A DNA stretch of 64,000 nt from Longimicrobiales bacterium (GCA_951813395.1 OX638356.1:1963340-2027339), one strand, 5' to 3'. Positions 17,133-26,788 are shown, counted from the stretch's first letter. Notes: generated by a model from the letters alone, not told the origin. A program made the numbers and translations.

Positions 17133-17270
17133 CTGCGGCCCAGGGGCAGAGGTCGTCAGTCTTATTGGTGCTGGGGAGCCCGGGTTGGACCATGACCCAC
17201 GGCGCTTCGAGGGATCCCGCAGTGTTGACACGGCCCGGCAAGGCCGTGATCACGGACAGAACAATCACGT
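17133..17270 (+). ncRNA. Candidate bridge RNA of the IS110 element
   Basis: Three foldable parts occur in order. First, CTGC/GCAG (17133-17149). Second, a 6-bp stem GGTCGT (17151-17156) with ATGACC (17192-17197) closes an internal loop. Its 5' strand holds AGTCTT (17158-17163) and its 3' strand holds GTTGGAC (17184-17190), capped by a CTGGG/CCCGG hairpin (17171-17183). Third, a perfect 6-bp hairpin CGTGAT/ATCACG (17245-17269) has ACAGAAC in its loop. AGTCTT complements the right flank of the insertion and GTTGGAC equals the left flank. ACAGAAC equals the right end of the element. This is the expected layout of a target loop followed by a donor loop. The 5' and 3' limits are guesses. Confidence 0.65.
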
Positions 17271-17320
17271 TTTCACAAGCGCCCGCCCCCGTGCATGGAC
17301 CATCACACAAAGGAGCCGGA

Positions 17321-18556
17321 ATGGACTTGATGAACGAGCGGTGCGCGGGCCTCGACGTGCACAAGAAGAGCGTGGTGGCGTGCGTTCGCACCCCGGCGCG
17401 GAGCGGTGGGAGCCGCCGGAGGAAGGTGACGCGCACCTTCGCGACGACGATGGCCGGGCTGGTGGCCTTGCGGGACTGGCTCGGATCGGAGGCAGTCACG
17501 CATGCAGCCCTGGAGTCCACGGGCGTGTACTGGCGGCCGGTGTACGCGGTGCTGGAACCGCACTTCGAGCTGCTGTTGGTCAACGCCCGCCACGTGAAGC
17601 AGGTTCCGGGGCGCAAGACGGATGTCAAGGACTGCGAGTGGCTCGCCCAGCTGCTGGAGTGCGGGCTGCTCAGAGGGAGCTTCGTGCCGCCACCCGAGTT
17701 CCGCGATCTTCGGGATCTGACCCGGCTGCGCAAGGTGCTGGTCCGGGAGCGGAGCAGGCAGATCAACCGGGTGGCGAAGACCCTGGAACTGGCCAACGTC
17801 AAGCTGGGCTCGGTGGTATCCGACATCATGGGGAGGACGGGACGGGCGATCCTGGAGGCGATGATCGAGGGCGAGGAGGACCCGCACGCCTTGGCCGACT
17901 TGGCCCGCGGGTCGCTTCGCCGCAAGCGCAAGCAGCTCGCCGAGGTGGTGCCCGGCCTGATCCGGGATCATCATCGGTTCCTACTGCGCGACCTTCTGGG
18001 CACGATCGACCATCTGTCGCGGCGCATCGACACCCTCGAGGTCCGGATCGAGGAGGCGACGCGCCCTTTTTCGGCGGTCCTTGATCTCCTTCAGAGCGTG
18101 CCGGGAGTGCGGCGGCGGTCTGCGGAAGCGATCCTGGCGGAGATTGGCGATGACATGACGAGGTTCCCCACGGCCCGGCAGTTCGCCTCTTGGGCCCGCG
18201 TCTGCCCGGGCAACCACGAGAGCGCCGGAAAGCGAAAGCCAACATCGACCGGCAAGGGCAACACATGGCTGCGGGACGCGCTGTCGCAGGTGGCGTGGGG
18301 AGCAGCCCGGACGAAGAGCAGCTACTACCGGACGCTCTACTATCGTCACCGCAGCCGCGGCGGTCCGAAGAAGTCGATCGTTGTCGTCCAGCATGCGATC
18401 CTCACCGCGATCTGGCACATGCTCTCAACAGACTCCTTCCACCAGGACCTCGGACCAGACCACTTGAAGCGCGACAAGGCCCGCCAGACACGGCATCTTC
18501 TCGCCCGCCTCAAGAAGCTTGGCGTCGATGTGCACGTGCGAGAGAAGCCTGCCTGA
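17321..18556 (+). CDS. IS110-family transposase (DEDD recombinase)
   Basis: Encodes 411 residues from ATG 17321, with AGGAG seven bases upstream. The N-terminal RuvC-like domain has the DEDD set: Asp12 in 'AGLDVHK', Glu65 in 'ALESTGVYW', Asp101 and Asp104 in 'KTDVKD'. A charged coiled region follows. The C-terminal domain has 'LQSVPGVRRRSAEAILAEIG' (split: LQSVPGV, SAEAILAEIG) and 'SWARVCPGNHESAGKRK', with Ser301 as the expected nucleophile. In this family the protein works with a structured RNA that pairs with target and donor DNA. The reading frame is complete, so the element could be active. Confidence 0.95.
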   Translation: MDLMNERCAGLDVHKKSVVACVRTPARSGGSRRRKVTRTFATTMAGLVALRDWLGSEAVTHAALESTGVYWRPVYAVLEPHFELLLVNARHVKQVPGRKTDVKDCEWLAQLLECGLLRGSFVPPPEFRDLRDLTRLRKVLVRERSRQINRVAKTLELANVKLGSVVSDIMGRTGRAILEAMIEGEEDPHALADLARGSLRRKRKQLAEVVPGLIRDHHRFLLRDLLGTIDHLSRRIDTLEVRIEEATRPFSAVLDLLQSVPGVRRRSAEAILAEIGDDMTRFPTARQFASWARVCPGNHESAGKRKPTSTGKGNTWLRDALSQVAWGAARTKSSYYRTLYYRHRSRGGPKKSIVVVQHAILTAIWHMLSTDSFHQDLGPDHLKRDKARQTRHLLARLKKLGVDVHVREKPA

Positions 18557-18674
18557 TCCCGAGAATCGCCCCAACCATTACGACAGTCGCCACAAGGAGA
18601 TGCCCGCAACTTGAACGTGGATCTGGGAACCCATCCCCGTCGACCCCGCGTCCCGAGTTTCACAGAACAAGACT

Positions 18675-18679
18675 CCCGC
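18675..18679. repeat. Target site duplication, right copy (CCCGC)
   Basis: CCCGC follows the terminal AAGACT of DDE element copy 1 and matches 15543-15547. The -35 box proposed for nuo starts at the next base. Confidence 0.85.
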
Positions 18680-18708
18680 TTGAATCCCCGGGGCTTCGCC
18701 CGTATCTT
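18680..18708 (+). promoter_or_regulatory. Candidate promoter of the nuo operon
   Basis: TTGAAT (18680-18685) and TATCTT (18703-18708) are 17 bases apart. The site is 130 bases before nuoA and directly abuts the right target duplication of the nested insertion sequences. Confidence 0.5.
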
Positions 18709-18838
18709 TCAGCCTTGATCCGGGAGTTCGTGAAAAGTTTCACAAGCTCTCGGGGTGCGCGGCGCCCGCGGGAGACGGTCTGTCGAGGCCGGACGCCGTG
18801 GGGGCGGGTAACCAAGACGGGGGAGGCCTTCAGTCGGC

Positions 18839-19195
18839 ATGGCGAAGTCCTATATTCCGCTCCTGATCATCCTGGGCGTTACGGTTCTCAACGCCGTCGG
18901 GATGGCTGCCGCCTCCCATATCCTCAACCCCCGCCGCCCAACCCCCCAGAAGGCGATGCCGTACGAGTCGGGAATGATCCCGCTGGGCGATACGCGGACC
19001 CGCTTCTCGATCAAGTTCTACATGGTCGCGATCAGCTTCATCGTCTTCGACCTTGAGACCATCTTCCTCGTGCCCTGGGCCGTGCGGGTGCGTGAACTGG
19101 GCTGGGGGCCGTTCTTGGCTGTGTTCCTGTTCGTGGTCGTCCTCGCGGTCGGACTGGTCTACGAATGGAAGAAAGGCGGTTTGGAATGGGACTAG
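18839..19195 (+). CDS. nuoA: NADH-quinone oxidoreductase subunit A
   Basis: Encodes 118 residues with three membrane segments (about 7-27, 62-82, 90-110). It is a small membrane subunit at the junction of the peripheral and membrane arms of complex I. The conserved loop '[21 protein letters not shown]' (split: [18 protein letters not shown]) and '[16 protein letters not shown]' identify it. First gene of a complete nuoA-N operon; its stop overlaps the nuoB start. Confidence 0.96.
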   Translation: MAKSYIPLLIILGVTVLNAVGMAAASHILNPRRPTPQKAMPYESGMIPLGDTRTRFSIKFYMVAISFIVFDLETIFLVPWAVRVRELGWGPFLAVFLFVVVLAVGLVYEWKKGGLEWD

Positions 19196-19839
19196 ACAAA
19201 CCGGGCCTGCTGGGCTCGGGAACGCCCACCTTCCTTACGACGCGACTTGACTTCGTGGTTAACTGGGCACGCCGCAACTCGCTGTGGCCCATGCCTTTCG
19301 GCACCGCCTGCTGCGCCATCGAGATGATGGCGTCGGCAGCGAGCGACTACGATCTGGCGCGTTTCGGGATGGAACGCATGTCCTTCAGCCCGCGTCAGGC
19401 CGACGTGCTGATCTGTGCGGGGCGCGTTCCGTACAAGCTCGCCCCGGTGCTGCGCCGCATCTGGGACCAGATGATGCAGCCCAAATGGTGCATATCAATG
19501 GGTGCCTGCGCCTCGTCGGGGGGCGTCTTCGACGTCTATTCGATGGTCCAGGGGATCGACACGATCGTGCCGGTCGACGTCTACATTCCCGGATGCCCGC
19601 CACGGCCCGAGGGCCTGATCTACGGCCTGATGATGGTGCAGGAGAAGATCCGCGGAGAGAGTCTCGCCAATCACACGGCGCTGCGGGCCGAGGATCCCCT
19701 GGCCACGGGGCGGCCGCGGGCCGGCGACGAGGAAGTCTCCGACCTGACCGGGCCCTTCGGCAATTCGACCCACCAGAACCGGGTGAGCGGACTCGTGGAG
19801 ACGGACGCCATCGGTCGCGCCGAGGATCGACTCCCCTGA
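19186..19839 (+). CDS. nuoB: NADH-quinone oxidoreductase subunit B
   Basis: Encodes 217 residues; ATG 19186 overlaps nuoA by 10 bases. NuoB binds cluster N2, the last iron-sulfur centre before quinone. Its ligands are visible: the Cys-Cys pair in '[10 protein letters not shown]' (as TACCAIE), Cys in 'MGACASSGG' and Cys in 'IPGCPPRPE'. The C-terminal 40 residues after the conserved core form a variable charged tail. Confidence 0.97.
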   Translation: MGLDKPGLLGSGTPTFLTTRLDFVVNWARRNSLWPMPFGTACCAIEMMASAASDYDLARFGMERMSFSPRQADVLICAGRVPYKLAPVLRRIWDQMMQPKWCISMGACASSGGVFDVYSMVQGIDTIVPVDVYIPGCPPRPEGLIYGLMMVQEKIRGESLANHTALRAEDPLATGRPRAGDEEVSDLTGPFGNSTHQNRVSGLVETDAIGRAEDRLP

Positions 19840-19885
19840 AGACGCTCGTGCCGCACCCCGGTCGCTCCCGCCGGGAGGACACGCG

Positions 19886-20608
19886 ATGACGCGTGAACCG
19901 GCCCCGGCCCCCTCCATGTCCGGTTTCGATCTTGTCGCCGCCGGCCCCCGGGAGGCCAGTGACCCGAGCGGGACGGCTGCCGCGCGCGAGAGTGTCCCTC
20001 CCGGCAACCCGTCCGTAACGGCGCTGCGCGGGCACTTTGCCGAGGCGGTGTTCCGGAACCGGATCTGCGCCGGCGACGAGGACGTCGTCTACGTCGACCC
20101 GGAGCGGATCACCGACATTCTCGGCTGGCTCCACGACGACGCGGACCAGCACTACGACCACCTGGCCGACGTTACAGCCGTCGACTACGGCGGCGGCAGG
20201 CCGCTCGAAGTGGTCTACCAGCTATGGTCGATCCCGAACCGCGCCGCGTTGCGGGTCAAGTGCGAACTGCCCCTCGACGCACTGGCGATCGACAGCGTGA
20301 CCGGCATCTGGGCCGGCGCCAACTGGCTCGAGCGCGAGGTGTATGACCTCTTCGGCGTCCACTTCAACGGACATCCGGACCTGCGGCGCATCCTGATGCC
20401 CGACAACTACGCCGAGGGCCATCCCCTGCGCAAGGACTTTCCGCTGCGCGGCCGCTTCTCGCGCGCCGAGCAGACCCGCCGGGCGCTGACCCAGGACCCG
20501 GAAGACTACTATGTGCCCGGTGAGATCGGCGAGCGTACCCCGCAGGTCGTCGAGGGCGACGGCGGGGCCGGCGCCGATAGCGGAGCCGCGGGAGGCGACG
20601 ATGTCTAG
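19886..20608 (+). CDS. nuoC: NADH-quinone oxidoreductase subunit C
   Basis: Encodes 240 residues. The 30-kDa subunit signature is present: 'WLEREVYDLFGVHFNGHPDL' (as EREVYDLFGV, FNGHPDLRRIL) and 'GHPLRKDFPLRGRF'. It sits in the peripheral arm next to NuoB and NuoD. The first 40 residues and the Gly/Ala-rich last 20 are outside the conserved domain. It is separate from nuoD, not fused as in E. coli, and overlaps it by 8 bases. Confidence 0.96.
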   Translation: MTREPAPAPSMSGFDLVAAGPREASDPSGTAAARESVPPGNPSVTALRGHFAEAVFRNRICAGDEDVVYVDPERITDILGWLHDDADQHYDHLADVTAVDYGGGRPLEVVYQLWSIPNRAALRVKCELPLDALAIDSVTGIWAGANWLEREVYDLFGVHFNGHPDLRRILMPDNYAEGHPLRKDFPLRGRFSRAEQTRRALTQDPEDYYVPGEIGERTPQVVEGDGGAGADSGAAGGDDV

Positions 20609-21875
20609 CGCTGTCGATTACGTGGTGGGGCGCAATCCGGAAATGGGTCCGGACGGCACGCCGGTCCCCAGCCCGATCGATCCCTTCGATGTCCCCGAGC
20701 CCGAGCTCGGTTCGAGCACGATGCTGGTGAACATCGGGCCCCAGCACCCGGCAACGCACGGGGTCCTCCGCCTGGTGGTGGAACTCGACGGCGAGACGGT
20801 GGTCAGCGTGGTGCCGCGGCTGGGCTATCTGCACTCGTCCTTCGAAAAGCTCGGCGAGTACCGGACCTGGAACCAGATCGTTACCCTCACCGACCGCATG
20901 GACTACCTGGCGCCGTTGATCTACAACTGCGCGTACGTCATGGCGGTCGAGAAGCTGATGGGGATCGAGGTGACCGACCGCTGCCGGGTTGCCCGTGTCA
21001 TCTGCATGGAGATGGATCGCATATTTTCCCACCTCCTCTGGCTGGGGACGTGGTCGATCGACGTCGGGGCCTTCACACCGTTCCTGTACGCGTTCCAGCA
21101 GCGGGAGAAGGTGTACAGGCTGCACGAAGCGCTCACCGGCGCCCGGATCACGACATCGGCCACGCGGATCGGCGGCATGATGGCCGACCTCCCCGAAGGA
21201 TGGGCGCGAGGAGTGCGGGAGTTCGCGGACAATCTTCCCGCCACGCTGGACGAGGTCGACGCGCTCCTTACCTGCAACGCGATCCACGTGGGACGCACCC
21301 AGGGCATCGGCGCGATTTCGGCCGAGGAGGCGGTCAACTACGGCCTGACGGGGGCCAACCTGAGGGCCAGCGGGGTGCCGTACGATGTCCGCAAGGACCG
21401 CCCCTACTACGACTACGAGAGTTACGACTTCGAGGTCCCGATCGGGTGCCACGGGGACTGCTACGACCGCTACCTGGTACGAATGGAGGAGATGCGCCAG
21501 AGCATCCGCATTCTCCACCAGGCGCTGGACCGGCTGCCGGACGGTCCCATGGACGTGGAAGACCCGCGTATCAGCCTGCCGTCCAAGACCGACTGCATGT
21601 CCGACATGGAGTCGATGATTCACCACTTCAAGCTGATCACGGAAGGGATCCCCGCTCCCGCCGAGGACTGCTGGTTCTCGATTGAAGGCTCGAAGGGCGA
21701 GCTCGGGATGTATGTCGTGGGCGACGGTGGACCGAAGCCGGTGCGGTGGCGCATCCGACCACCTTCGTTCGTGAACCTGTCCGCGATTCCCAGGCTGGCC
21801 GAGGGGCACCTCATGGCCGACCTGATCATGATCAACGCGAGCCTGGACATCGTCCTGGGAGAGATTGACCGGTGA
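20601..21875 (+). CDS. nuoD: NADH-quinone oxidoreductase subunit D
   Basis: Encodes 424 residues from ATG 20601. The 49-kDa subunit forms the quinone-binding site with NuoB. The N-terminal 'NIGPQHPATHGVLRLV' carries the quinone-site His. 'MDRIFSHLLWLG' and 'SSKGELGMYVVGDG' style segments (here 'EGSKGELGMYVVGDGG') are conserved. The overlap with nuoC (ATGTCTAG) and the GTGA overlap with nuoE indicate tight coupling. Confidence 0.97.
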   Translation: MSSAVDYVVGRNPEMGPDGTPVPSPIDPFDVPEPELGSSTMLVNIGPQHPATHGVLRLVVELDGETVVSVVPRLGYLHSSFEKLGEYRTWNQIVTLTDRMDYLAPLIYNCAYVMAVEKLMGIEVTDRCRVARVICMEMDRIFSHLLWLGTWSIDVGAFTPFLYAFQQREKVYRLHEALTGARITTSATRIGGMMADLPEGWARGVREFADNLPATLDEVDALLTCNAIHVGRTQGIGAISAEEAVNYGLTGANLRASGVPYDVRKDRPYYDYESYDFEVPIGCHGDCYDRYLVRMEEMRQSIRILHQALDRLPDGPMDVEDPRISLPSKTDCMSDMESMIHHFKLITEGIPAPAEDCWFSIEGSKGELGMYVVGDGGPKPVRWRIRPPSFVNLSAIPRLAEGHLMADLIMINASLDIVLGEIDR

Positions 21876-22534
21876 GCGAAGTCCGCTTCCGCAACCCGGG
21901 CTGGGCGGGGAACACGGGCGAGTTCGACCTGAATGAGGCGGACGTGCGCGGTACCGGGTACGTGGGCGAGCGGGCGCTGGACGGGGGTCACCCGTCGGTT
22001 TCGCCGAGCCTGCCGTACATGTTCGTGAAGAAGGACCCCGACGCGCCGCTCTTCGAGGGACCCTACCGGGAGCGATTCGACAAGATTCGAAGCCGCTATC
22101 CGACGGCGCGGGCGGCGCTGCTTCCAGCCCTCAACCTCGCCCAGGAGTTGCGTGGCCATATTTCCCCGGAGACGATGGACGAAGTTGCCGGGCTGCTCGG
22201 CCTGAGCGACGCGTACGTGCGCGGGGTGGCGACCTTCTACACGATGTACAACAAGCGCCCGGTGGGGCGCTTTCTGATCCAGGTGTGCACCAACATTTCG
22301 TGCAACCTGTGCGGAGCCGACGAGGTTCTCGCGGCGTTTCTGGAGCACACGGGCACAGAGCTGGGGCAGACGTCGAGCGACGGGAACTTCACGGTCGTGG
22401 AAGCCGAGTGCCTGGCGGCGTGCGGCTTCCCCACCTGCGTGCAGATCAACTCGCGCTACTTCGAGGACGTGTCGGCGGACGACGTGCCCGCCGTGCTCGA
22501 CCGGTTGAAGCGCGAGCTCAACAGGAGCTTTTAG
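21872..22534 (+). CDS. nuoE: NADH-quinone oxidoreductase subunit E
   Basis: Encodes 220 residues from GTG 21872, overlapping the nuoD stop. It carries the 2Fe-2S cluster N1a: Cys ligands in 'VCTNISCNLCGA' and 'ECLAACGFPTCV'. About 55 N-terminal residues precede the usual start of the thioredoxin-like domain and have no recognised motif. The helical segment 'VAGLLGLSDAYVRGVATFYTM' (split: VAGLLGLSDAYV, GVATFYTM) is standard. Confidence 0.95.
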   Translation: MSEVRFRNPGWAGNTGEFDLNEADVRGTGYVGERALDGGHPSVSPSLPYMFVKKDPDAPLFEGPYRERFDKIRSRYPTARAALLPALNLAQELRGHISPETMDEVAGLLGLSDAYVRGVATFYTMYNKRPVGRFLIQVCTNISCNLCGADEVLAAFLEHTGTELGQTSSDGNFTVVEAECLAACGFPTCVQINSRYFEDVSADDVPAVLDRLKRELNRSF

Positions 22535-22560
22535 AGGCAAGTCACCCAGAGGAAACGGCC

Positions 22561-23853
<1,293 letters not shown>

Positions 23854-23871
23854 TGCACCCGAGGAAGCCCC

Positions 23872-25482
23872 ATGGCGGATAACGGTCGCAAAGCCGAGAC
23901 GGTCACCCTGACCATCGACGGACGGGAAGTCACCGTCCCCAAGGGAACGTCGCTGCTGCACGCCGCCGAGTCGGTGGGTACCGAGGTCCCTCACTACTGT
24001 TACCACCCCGGCCTGACGGCACCCGCGCAGTGCAGAATCTGCCTGGTTGAGGTGGAGGGAGCGCCGAAGCTGCAGCCTTCCTGCGTGACGATGGCCGCCG
24101 ACGGGCAGGTCGTGCACACGGACAGCCCCGCCGCGAAGCGGATGCGTCAGGGCGTGCTCGAGTTCTATCTGGTCAACCACCCGCTCGACTGTCCCATCTG
24201 CGACATGTCGGGGGAGTGCAAGCTCCAGGACTACGTCTTTGACGAGGGCCGGGAACGCGGACGCGGGCGCGAGCCCAAGCGCGTCTTCGGACGGGACGAT
24301 TTCGGCGGCGACGTGCTCTACTACGGCGACCGCTGCGTGATGTGCACGCGCTGTGTGCGCTTCATGGACGAGGTCGCGCGCGACTCCCGGCTGACGGTGG
24401 TGGAGCGCGGCAGCCGCGCCGTGATCGACACCTTCTTCGACCGCGGGCTGGAGGGGGCGTCATTCGCGGGCAACGTGGTGGACATATGTCCCGTCGGCGC
24501 ACTGGTCTCGAAGGACTTTCTGCACAAGGCCCGCGCCTGGGACCTTGACCATACTCCGTCCATCTGCCCGAACTGCAGTCACGGGTGCAATATCGAGCTG
24601 CACACCCGCGACAACCTGGTCCAGCGGCTGAAGCCGCGGGAAAACCAGGAGGTGAACGGCCACTGGATGTGCGACTACGGGCGCGCGAACTACGAGTGGC
24701 TGAACCGGCCCGGCCGCCTGGAGGCGCCGGCAACCGGCCGCGGATCGGACCGACGGACGGCGGACTGGAAGGAAGCGTTGGAGCTTCTCTTCGGACGCCT
24801 GGCGGCTGCCGAGGGCGATGTTGCGCTTGTGGGATCCGCACGATGTTCGAATGAGGCGCTGGCGGGCCTGGGAGCGCTGGGGGACGAGATGCGCGGCCGG
24901 ACGGCGCAACGGGTCTTCCGTGCGCCCCGGGCCGCCGACGAAGTGCCCCTGCCGGGCTTCCCGCTGCTGGTGCGCCGCCGGGATCTCGTCCCCAATGCGC
25001 ACGGCGCCGGACTGCTCGGCTTCCAGCGTTGCGGCGACGACGGCGGGGAGGGTGGTCTCGACGAGGTGGCGGCACACGGTGAAGTCATCATCGTGCTCGG
25101 CGATGACCTTGCGGACCAGGACGGGGATTTCGGAGCGAACGCCAGCCTGTTCGTCTATCTCGGCACCTTCGAATCGGCCGCGGCCGGCAACGCGGACTTC
25201 GTGCTTCCCATCACGACCTTTGCGGAAGAGGACGGGTCGTTCGTGAACGCTCAGGAGCGCGTCCAGCGGTTTCAGCAGGGCCTACGTCCGCCGGAATCGG
25301 CGCGCCCGGCCTGGCTGGTGCTGGGCGCCCTCGTGGCCGCGTTGCGGGGTGAAAAGACCCCCGACAGTGCGCCGGAGGCGTTCGCGCGCCTGGTGGCCGC
25401 CCATCCCGCTTTCGAGGGGCTGAGCTGGGAAGCGGTGGGAGACGCGGGCGTGGCCCTCGGAGCGGAGGCGGCGCATGGGTGA
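23872..25482 (+). CDS. nuoG: NADH-quinone oxidoreductase subunit G
   Basis: Encodes 536 residues, short for NuoG (often near 700-900). Iron-sulfur ligands in order: 2Fe-2S in 'CYHPGLTAPAQCRICLVE' with a later 'QPSC'; the His/Cys cluster 'NHPLDCPICDMSGEC'; 4Fe-4S in 'CVMCTRC' with 'CPVGAL'; and the extra cluster motif C-x2-C-x3-C-x27-C starting 'CPNCSHGC'. The last is the N7-type site found in only some bacteria. The molybdopterin-fold part that follows is reduced, keeping 'PNAHGAG' and a segment ending near residue 520. It scaffolds electron transfer in the peripheral arm. Confidence 0.94.
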   Translation: MADNGRKAETVTLTIDGREVTVPKGTSLLHAAESVGTEVPHYCYHPGLTAPAQCRICLVEVEGAPKLQPSCVTMAADGQVVHTDSPAAKRMRQGVLEFYLVNHPLDCPICDMSGECKLQDYVFDEGRERGRGREPKRVFGRDDFGGDVLYYGDRCVMCTRCVRFMDEVARDSRLTVVERGSRAVIDTFFDRGLEGASFAGNVVDICPVGALVSKDFLHKARAWDLDHTPSICPNCSHGCNIELHTRDNLVQRLKPRENQEVNGHWMCDYGRANYEWLNRPGRLEAPATGRGSDRRTADWKEALELLFGRLAAAEGDVALVGSARCSNEALAGLGALGDEMRGRTAQRVFRAPRAADEVPLPGFPLLVRRRDLVPNAHGAGLLGFQRCGDDGGEGGLDEVAAHGEVIIVLGDDLADQDGDFGANASLFVYLGTFESAAAGNADFVLPITTFAEEDGSFVNAQERVQRFQQGLRPPESARPAWLVLGALVAALRGEKTPDSAPEAFARLVAAHPAFEGLSWEAVGDAGVALGAEAAHG

Positions 25483-26773
25483 GATGCAGGAACTGTCGAC
25501 CTTCTGGTTCGTGACCTTCGGGGCCGTCAAGGTCGTCGCCGTCTTCACCGTGGTCATGGTGGTGGTCGCGTACATGACCCTTGCCGAACGCCGGGTGTCC
25601 GCCTTCATCCAGGACCGGCTCGGACCCAACCGGGTCGGCCCCTTCGGCCTCCTGCAGCCCATCGCCGACGGCCTCAAGAACATCATCAAGGAAGAGACGA
25701 TGCCGGGTACGGCGGCGAAGTTCTACTTCGTGCTGGGCCCGGCGCTTGCGATCATGCCGGCCGTGGTCACCTTCGCCGTGATCCCGTTCGCCGCCCCTCT
25801 GCCCACGCCGGTGGGAACGGTGGACATGATCGTCGCGGACGTCCCCATCGGCATCCTGTACATCCTGGCGCTATCGTCGCTCGCGGTGTACGGAATCGTG
25901 CTCTCCGGGTGGGCTTCGAACAACAAGTACGCGTTCCTTGGCGGGCTGCGCGCCTCGGCGCAGATGATCTCCTACGAGGTCGCGCTGGGCCTGAGCGTCA
26001 TCGCCGTGCTGCTGCTCGCGGGCAACGTTACGCTGACGGAGATGGTGTGGAAGCAGCAGCAGCTGGGGCTCTGGTTCGTGTTCCCGCTGTCGCTTGCGTT
26101 CATCTTCTTCCTCATTTCCGCGCTGGCCGAGACCAACAGGCTCCCCTTCGACATGCCCGAAGCGGAGTCGGAGCTGATCACGGGCTATCACACCGAGTAT
26201 TCCGCGATGAAATTCTCGATGTTCTTCATCGCCGAGTACGCGCACGTGGTTACCGCGTCCGCCCTCATGGCCACACTCTTCTTCGGCGGATGGGACATCC
26301 CGTTCTGGCCCGGGGACGACATGTTCCGCCACGAGGGTGCCTGGATTCGCGGCTTCGACGAGTCGGGCGCGCCGATTCCCACGACGCCGAGCGTGCTCAT
26401 TACGCTTCTCACGCTGGGGGCGTTTTCGGCGAAGACGGGCTTCTTCCTCCTTCTCTACATCTGGATCCGGTGGACGCTCCCGAGATTCCGCTACGACCAG
26501 GTCATGCACCTCGGCTGGAAGGTTCTGCTGCCGGCGGCCCTCGGGTACATCATGCTCATCGCGGGGACCATGCTCGTCCTGGACCAGTTGGGCGTGACCT
26601 ACGGCATGCTGTATGGACTGGTCCTGACCGCGGTCAGCGGTGTCACCACACTTGCGTTCCTCTTCTTCGTCGACCGCGACCGGGTGATCTCCGGCGCCCA
26701 CAGGAAACGGACCCCGCGCGCCGGGGTGACGCGACCCGTCGCCGGCACCGGCGGCCGACCCACCTCAAGCTGA
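25475..26773 (+). CDS. nuoH: NADH-quinone oxidoreductase subunit H
   Basis: Encodes 432 residues with about eight to nine membrane segments; it overlaps nuoG by 8 bases. NuoH joins the membrane arm to the peripheral arm and lines the quinone tunnel. Typical motifs: 'AERRVSAFIQDRLGPNRVGP' (as AERRVSAFIQ, RLGPNRVGP), 'QPIADGLKNIIKEE', 'ETNRLPFDMPEAESELITGY' (as NRLPFDMPEAE, ELITGYHTEYS). The C-terminal 30 residues are a basic Thr/Gly/Pro-rich tail. Confidence 0.97.
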   Translation: MGEMQELSTFWFVTFGAVKVVAVFTVVMVVVAYMTLAERRVSAFIQDRLGPNRVGPFGLLQPIADGLKNIIKEETMPGTAAKFYFVLGPALAIMPAVVTFAVIPFAAPLPTPVGTVDMIVADVPIGILYILALSSLAVYGIVLSGWASNNKYAFLGGLRASAQMISYEVALGLSVIAVLLLAGNVTLTEMVWKQQQLGLWFVFPLSLAFIFFLISALAETNRLPFDMPEAESELITGYHTEYSAMKFSMFFIAEYAHVVTASALMATLFFGGWDIPFWPGDDMFRHEGAWIRGFDESGAPIPTTPSVLITLLTLGAFSAKTGFFLLLYIWIRWTLPRFRYDQVMHLGWKVLLPAALGYIMLIAGTMLVLDQLGVTYGMLYGLVLTAVSGVTTLAFLFFVDRDRVISGAHRKRTPRAGVTRPVAGTGGRPTSS

Positions 26774-26788
26774 ACGGAGCGGCAACCA

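Larger units (their letters stand above)
17083..18668 (+). mobile_element. IS110-family insertion sequence nested in the DDE element
   Basis: Boundaries are read by comparison with the uninterrupted end in copy 2, GTTGGAC followed by AAGACT. Here the left part GTTGGAC ends at 17082 and the right part resumes as ACAAGACT at 18667, so AC is present on both sides and is the likely 2-base core. The insertion is 1,586 bases counting one AC. It has no terminal inverted repeats, typical of IS110. The noncoding left end is 238 bases and the right end 112 bases, as in elements that carry a bridge RNA upstream of the transposase. Confidence 0.85.
15548..18674 (-). mobile_element. DDE insertion sequence, copy 1, interrupted by an IS110 element
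   Basis: The element's own sequence is 15548-17082 plus its last six bases AAGACT at 18669-18674. The 1,535 bases 15548-17082 correspond in reverse complement to 54088-55622 of copy 2, as far as compared by eye; one difference was noticed, just before the transposase start. Terminal repeats begin AGTCTT at both ends and share TGAGCCTGAA further in. The IS110 element (17083-18668) has split the repeat at the transposase-start end. Outside are matching CCCGC duplications. The element is oriented so that its transposase reads to the left, toward dcd. Confidence 0.9.

Noticed and set aside
17225-17253. TTGACA-17-GATCAC as the transposase promoter of the IS110 element
   Set aside because: The -10 is poor and the segment overlaps the proposed bridge RNA hairpins; too weak to list.
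15625-18084. Plus-strand frame of 819 codons across both nested elements
   Set aside because: It crosses the junction of two mobile elements and is antisense to one transposase and out of frame with the other.
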